Source of the DNA: Pseudomonas fluorescens
GTDB taxonomy: Bacteria; Pseudomonadota; Gammaproteobacteria; Pseudomonadales; Pseudomonadaceae
DNA length: 64,000 bases
Reading direction: 5' to 3'
Assembly (NCBI RefSeq): GCF_018614655.1
Contig: NZ_JAGGOG010000006.1
Location: 1 to 64,000 of the forward strand
Under the pieces are notes generated by a model. That model was given only the letters and a program-made list of their open reading frames with translations. It ran no database searches and had not been told where the DNA came from. A program made the translations under genes and the position numbers. Positions 60,286 to 64,000 of the stretch are shown piece after piece (the first letter of the stretch is position 1; every line of letters begins with the position of its first letter).

Positions 60286-61173
60286 ATGTCATCGTTTCAA
60301 GGTATCTGGATTCCCGTCGTCACGCCGTTTCATCACGGTGCGATCGACTTCGTCGGGTTGCGCCGTCTGGTCAGCCATTTGCTGGAACACGGCGTGGCCG
60401 GGATCATGGTCTGCACGACCACAGGCGAAGGCGCGTCGCTGGGTAAACACGAGCAACTGGCGGTACTGGATGCCGTGCTGAAATTGGTGCCGGCACACCG
60501 GGTGGTGATGGGCCTGTCTGGCAACAACCTGACGGAGCTGATGCAATTTCAGAGCGAGATTCTAAAGCGCCCACTGGCCGGGCTGTTGGTGCCGCCACCG
60601 AGCTACATCCGACCATCTCAGGCGGGGCTTGAAGCATTTTTCAAGACCGTCGCCGATGCGTCCAGCGTGCCGATCATCCTGTATGACATCCCGTATCGCA
60701 CCGGCATCGCCTTCGAGCAGACCACTCTGCTGAACATCGTCACCCACGAGCGAATCGTCGCGATCAAGGATTGTGGCGGCAACCCCGCCAACACCCTGGC
60801 GCTGCTGACCAGTGGCCATGTCGACGTGTTGTGCGGCGAAGACCATCAGATCTTCAATGCCCTGTGCCTCGGTGCGACGGGGGCGATTGCGGCGTCGGCA
60901 CACATTCACCCCGAGCGGTTCGTGGCGCTATACCAGCAGATTCGCGACAACCAACTGGCGGCTGGGCGAGCGACGTTTTTCCAACTGCTGCCATTGATCC
61001 AGAGCCTGTTTATCGAACCCAATCCAGCCCCGGTAAAAACCGCGCTGGCCCTTGAAGGTCTGATCGCCAGCGAATTACGAGCACCGATGCAACGTGCCAG
61101 TGAGGCCGTAGAGCAGCGCTTGCGGAGCGTCTTGAGCGAGTTGGTCCACAGCAAAGAACCGGCACACGCCTAG
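60286..61173 (+). CDS. DapA-family aldolase/lyase (dihydrodipicolinate synthase-like)
   Basis: 295 residues. TTTGEGASLGKHEQ (about residues 45-58), YDIPYRTGIAF (about residues 133-143, catalytic Tyr) and AIKDCGGNPANT (Schiff-base Lys about 161) define the family. The phosphate-type site and TTTGE suggest true DHDPS chemistry is possible. Pseudomonas carry many paralogues acting on other 2-keto acids, and the housekeeping dapA is elsewhere. It is followed by a nested hairpin (61181-61223) and the transsulfuration operon. Confidence 0.85.
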   Translation: MSSFQGIWIPVVTPFHHGAIDFVGLRRLVSHLLEHGVAGIMVCTTTGEGASLGKHEQLAVLDAVLKLVPAHRVVMGLSGNNLTELMQFQSEILKRPLAGLLVPPPSYIRPSQAGLEAFFKTVADASSVPIILYDIPYRTGIAFEQTTLLNIVTHERIVAIKDCGGNPANTLALLTSGHVDVLCGEDHQIFNALCLGATGAIAASAHIHPERFVALYQQIRDNQLAAGRATFFQLLPLIQSLFIEPNPAPVKTALALEGLIASELRAPMQRASEAVEQRLRSVLSELVHSKEPAHA

Positions 61174-61180
61174 TGGTCTG

Positions 61181-61223
61181 GCGCCAGCACTACCGATTGC
61201 CTGCAATCGGTTGCAGCTGGCGC
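61181..61223. promoter_or_regulatory. Nested inverted repeats before the transsulfuration operon
   Basis: Inner CCGATTGC-CT-GCAATCGG (61193-61210) inside outer GCGCCAGC/GCTGGCGC (61181-61188, 61216-61223). No T-run follows, so it may terminate the DapA-family transcript weakly or serve as an operator for the cbs promoter. Confidence 0.5.
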
Positions 61224-61316
61224 AATACCGGCCTATGTTCCAGACAATGCAGTTGCAACCTGCACTCGCATCCCGCTGTCCATCCAAATACGACTGCCCC
61301 GTAGCAAGGTGACGAC

Positions 61317-62693
61317 ATGCCTCAAAACTCCCGCCCCGCCGTGCTCGAACTGATCGGCAATACGCCGCTGGTACGCGTCAGCCGCTTCGATACCGGCCCC
61401 TGCACGCTGTTCCTCAAGCTTGAATCACAGAACCCTGGCGGTTCGATCAAGGACCGCATCGGTCTGGCGATGATCGACGCCGCCGAGCGCGATGGCCGCC
61501 TGCGTCCTGGCGGTACCATCATTGAAGCCACCGCCGGTAATACCGGCCTGGGCCTGGCCCTGGTGGGCCGGGCCAAGGGGTATCGGGTGGTGCTGGTGGT
61601 TCCGGACAAGATGTCCACCGAAAAAGTCCTGCACCTCAAGGCCATGGGCGCCGAGGTGCACATCACCCGTTCCGATGTCGGCAAGGGCCATCCAGAGTAT
61701 TACCAGGACGTCGCGGCGCGGCTGGCGCAGGAAATTCCGGATTCATTCTTCGCCGATCAATTCAACAACCCGGCCAACCCGCTGGCCCACGAAACCAGTA
61801 CAGCTCCGGAAATCTGGGCGCAGACCCAGCATGACCTGGATGCCATCGTGGTCGGCGTCGGTTCGGCCGGCACCCTGACCGGGCTGACCCGATTCTTCAA
61901 GCGCGTGCAACCGGACCTGGCCATGGTGCTGGCCGATCCGGTCGGCTCAGTGATGGCCGAATACAGCCGCAGCGGCACGCTCGGCACGCCGGGTTCCTGG
62001 GCGGTAGAAGGCATCGGTGAAGACTTCATCCCCTCGATTGCCGACCTGTCCAGCGTGCGCCAGGCCTACTCCATCAGCGATGAAGAAAGCTTCGACCATG
62101 CCCGGCAACTGCTGCGGGCCGAAGGTATTCTCGGGGGGTCTTCCACCGGTACCCTACTGGCGGCGGCCCTGCGTTACTGCCGCGAGCAGACTGAGCCAAA
62201 ACGCGTCGTGACCTTTGTCTGCGACACCGGCACCCGCTACCTGTCCAAGGTCTACAACGACCAATGGATGAACGACCAGGGCCTGCTCCAGTACAAGCAC
62301 TACGGCGACCTGCGCGATTTGATTGCCCGACGCTTCGAGGATGGCCGAGTGATCAGCGTCGGCCCGGACGATACGCTGCTCACCGCCTTCCAGCGCATGC
62401 GCCTGGCAGATGTCTCGCAACTGCCGGTGCTGGTGGACGGCCAGCGCCTGGTAGGCGTGATTGACGAATCGGATATCTTGCTGGGCATGCACCAGGATGC
62501 CTCGCACTTTCACATGACCGTGGCCAGCGCCATGACCAACACCCTGCAAACCCTCGCGCCCAGCGCCAGCCTGGCTGAACTGCAGGCGGAACTGGATCGC
62601 GGGCTGGTGGCAATCATCGCCGACGACTCAGGCTTCCATGGCCTGATTACCCGCGTCGATCTGCTCAATCACTTACGGAGATCCCTTGCATGA
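61317..62693 (+). CDS. cbs: Cystathionine beta-synthase
   Basis: 458 residues. NPGGSIKDRIGLAMIDAAE (about residues 38-56) has the PLP Lys, EATAGNTGLGLALVG the substrate loop, GVGSAGTLTGLTRFFK the phosphate loop and GGSSTGTLLAAALRYC follows. Residues about 335-458 are a CBS-domain pair (ISVGPDDTLLTAF; VLVDGQRLVGVIDESDIL), usually an adenosyl-ligand sensor. There is no N-terminal haem region. It condenses homocysteine and serine. Its stop overlaps the next gene (ATGA). Confidence 0.93.
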   Translation: MPQNSRPAVLELIGNTPLVRVSRFDTGPCTLFLKLESQNPGGSIKDRIGLAMIDAAERDGRLRPGGTIIEATAGNTGLGLALVGRAKGYRVVLVVPDKMSTEKVLHLKAMGAEVHITRSDVGKGHPEYYQDVAARLAQEIPDSFFADQFNNPANPLAHETSTAPEIWAQTQHDLDAIVVGVGSAGTLTGLTRFFKRVQPDLAMVLADPVGSVMAEYSRSGTLGTPGSWAVEGIGEDFIPSIADLSSVRQAYSISDEESFDHARQLLRAEGILGGSSTGTLLAAALRYCREQTEPKRVVTFVCDTGTRYLSKVYNDQWMNDQGLLQYKHYGDLRDLIARRFEDGRVISVGPDDTLLTAFQRMRLADVSQLPVLVDGQRLVGVIDESDILLGMHQDASHFHMTVASAMTNTLQTLAPSASLAELQAELDRGLVAIIADDSGFHGLITRVDLLNHLRRSLA

Positions 62694-63856
62694 GTCAGCA
62701 CGATAAAACCGCCTTTGCCACCCGTGTCATCCATGCGGGGCAGTCGCCGGACCCGACGACCGGGGCGCTGATGCCGCCGATCTATGCCAACTCCACTTAC
62801 CTGCAACAGAGCCCCGGCGTACACAAGGGCCTCGACTACGGGCGCTCCCACAACCCCACGCGCTTTGCCCTGGAGCGCTGCGTGGCAGACCTCGAAGGCG
62901 GCACCCAGGCCTTCGCGTTTGCCTCCGGCCTGGCGGCGATTTCCACCGTGCTGGAACTGCTGGATGCCGGCGCCCACGTGGTCTCGGGCAATGACCTGTA
63001 CGGCGGCACGTTCCGCCTGTTCGACAAGGTGCGCCAACGCAGCGCCGGGCATCGCTTCAGCTTCGTCGACCTGAGCGATGTGGCGGCCTTTGAAGCGGCA
63101 TTGCAGGACGACACGCGGATGGTCTGGGTCGAGACGCCGAGCAATCCTTTGCTGAGCCTTACAGATCTCGCGGCCATCTCCCGCATCTGTCGTGCCCGGG
63201 GCATCATCTGCGTGGCTGACAACACCTTTGCCAGCCCGTGGATCCAGCGCCCGCTGGAGCTGGGTTTCGATATCGTGGTGCACTCGACCACCAAGTACCT
63301 GAACGGCCATTCGGATGTCATCGGCGGTATCGCGGTCGTCGGGCAGAACCCGGAGTTGGCCGAGCGCCTGGGCTTCCTGCAAAACTCCGTGGGTGCCATC
63401 GCCGGGCCCTTTGACGCGTTCCTCACCCTGCGCGGCGTGAAGACCTTGGCTCTACGCATGGAGCGTCATTGCAGTAATGCCCTGGAGCTGGCGACCTGGC
63501 TGGAGCAACAGCCGCAAGTAGCGCGGGTCTACTACCCGGGCCTTGCGTCACACCCTCAGCACGAACTGGCACGCCGGCAAATGCGCGGGTTCGGCGGGAT
63601 GATTTCCGTGGACCTGAAAAGCGACCTGGCCGGGGCCAAGCGTTTCCTCGAAAACGTACAGATCTTCGCCCTGGCTGAAAGCCTCGGCGGCGTTGAAAGC
63701 CTGATCGAACACCCGGCGATCATGACCCACGCCAGCATCCCCGCCGAAACGCGTGCGCAGCTGGGTATTGGCGATGGCCTGGTGCGTTTGTCAGTGGGCG
63801 TGGAAGACGTGGAAGACCTGCGCAAGGATCTGGCACAGGCCCTCGCGCAAATCTGA
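62690..63856 (+). CDS. Cystathionine gamma-lyase/synthase-family PLP enzyme
   Basis: 388 residues of the Cys/Met metabolism PLP family. YGRSHNPTRFALERCVADLE (about residues 47-66) has the phosphate-binding Tyr/Arg, VADNTFASPW the PLP Asp, and HSTTKYLNGHSDVIGG (about residues 201-216) the PLP Lys. AESLGGVESLIEHPAIMTHA closes the active site. Coupled to cbs, it most likely cleaves cystathionine to cysteine (reverse transsulfuration); gamma-synthase activity cannot be excluded from sequence alone. Confidence 0.9.
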   Translation: MSQHDKTAFATRVIHAGQSPDPTTGALMPPIYANSTYLQQSPGVHKGLDYGRSHNPTRFALERCVADLEGGTQAFAFASGLAAISTVLELLDAGAHVVSGNDLYGGTFRLFDKVRQRSAGHRFSFVDLSDVAAFEAALQDDTRMVWVETPSNPLLSLTDLAAISRICRARGIICVADNTFASPWIQRPLELGFDIVVHSTTKYLNGHSDVIGGIAVVGQNPELAERLGFLQNSVGAIAGPFDAFLTLRGVKTLALRMERHCSNALELATWLEQQPQVARVYYPGLASHPQHELARRQMRGFGGMISVDLKSDLAGAKRFLENVQIFALAESLGGVESLIEHPAIMTHASIPAETRAQLGIGDGLVRLSVGVEDVEDLRKDLAQALAQI

Positions 63857-63869
63857 ACAACGGGCTCAC

Positions 63870-64000
63870 TCAATCGGCAAAGGTGGCGCCCCGGGTGTTC
63901 ACAAACAACCCATACACCGAATGGCTGCCGGCCATGAACAGCCGGTTGCCTTCCCTCCCCCCGAAACATAAATTGGGGCAACGCTCCGGCAATGAGATGT
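63870..64000 (-). CDS. SMP-30/gluconolactonase/LRE-family protein (C-terminal part only)
   Basis: The window ends inside this minus-strand gene. The visible 43 residues include LPERCPNLCFGGREGNRLF then MAGSHSVYGLFVNTRGA, the last blades and C-terminus of SMP-30/gluconolactonase beta-propellers. It is convergent with the transsulfuration operon, 13 bp from its end. Confidence 0.8.
   Translation of the reverse strand, partial: ISLPERCPNLCFGGREGNRLFMAGSHSVYGLFVNTRGATFAD

Noticed and set aside
59964..60287. 107-codon minus-strand frame before the DapA-family gene
   Set aside because: No motif or ribosome-binding site, and it covers the expected promoter of the plus-strand gene.
63556..63981. 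141-codon minus-strand frame at the right edge
   Set aside because: Mostly antisense to the transsulfuration gene. The true minus-strand gene at the edge is in another frame and reads as an SMP-30 C-terminus.

Overview
The window looks like an accessory-rich chromosomal segment from a Pseudomonas of the P. fluorescens group. The evidence is high GC, many LysR/TetR/GntR/LacI regulators paired with transporters, Pseudomonas-type REP palindromes, an L-2-hydroxyglutarate oxidase locus, ProP, and overall protein similarity. The species is inferred; no rRNA or tRNA gene is visible. I called 57 complete protein genes, one gene cut by the window edge, one frameshifted gene and three gene fragments.

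Layout. 0-9.7 kb: a TauE exporter, a methyltransferase, a UPF0149 protein, an AA10 polysaccharide monooxygenase without a signal peptide, DUF1428, a free-standing aroA, a quinone reductase/TetR divergent pair, a GNAT, and an odd P-loop kinase overlapped with a LysR gene. 9.8-14.6 kb: a drug-type MFS pump, then the L-2-hydroxyglutarate block (FadR-type regulator, lhgO, MHS-family permease). 14.6-21.6 kb: CAP protein, GNAT, epoxide-hydrolase-like enzyme, HWE sensor kinase, osmoregulatory ProP, DUF4287, FlaR-like kinase. 21.6-35 kb: a patchwork of lower-GC cargo (GNATs, a membrane protein, a VOC protein), two MFS/LysR divergent pairs, hydrolases, GFA, a frameshifted GST, EcsC, and gene debris. 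35-43.4 kb: chemoreceptor, LysE exporter, GATase, and a divergent sugar/polyol locus (LacI and IolG-like one way; SDR, PhyH-type dioxygenase and a periplasmic binding protein the other). 43.5-50.3 kb: DUF2834, XRE regulator, amidohydrolase, a LysR-MocR overlapping pair, and a panB paralogue. 51.2-59.7 kb: a 2,445-residue trimeric autotransporter adhesin with a lipoprotein behind it. 60.3-64 kb: a DapA-family lyase, a reverse transsulfuration pair (CBS, cystathionine gamma-lyase/synthase), and the end of an SMP-30 gene.

Three observations stand out. (1) A ~260-280 bp MITE-like element with long terminal inverted repeats occurs in two good copies, plus a third split by a REP doublet. All three sit at gene 3' ends, and in two cases the element supplies the stop codon. 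(2) The adhesin is built largely from a 417-bp tandem repeat and is followed by a lipoprotein with Asp at +2, recalling adhesin-lipoprotein pairs such as SadA/SadB. (3) The AA10 enzyme starts nine residues before its copper-binding His, and a LexA-like dyad lies upstream.

Other points: a natural Phe at the EPSP synthase position equivalent to E. coli Pro101, a C8-tract frameshift in a GST, a 25-bp perfect palindrome upstream of the GATase gene, and duplicated fragments of genes present elsewhere in the window. All of this was read by eye. Family names rest on recognisable motifs and not on searches.
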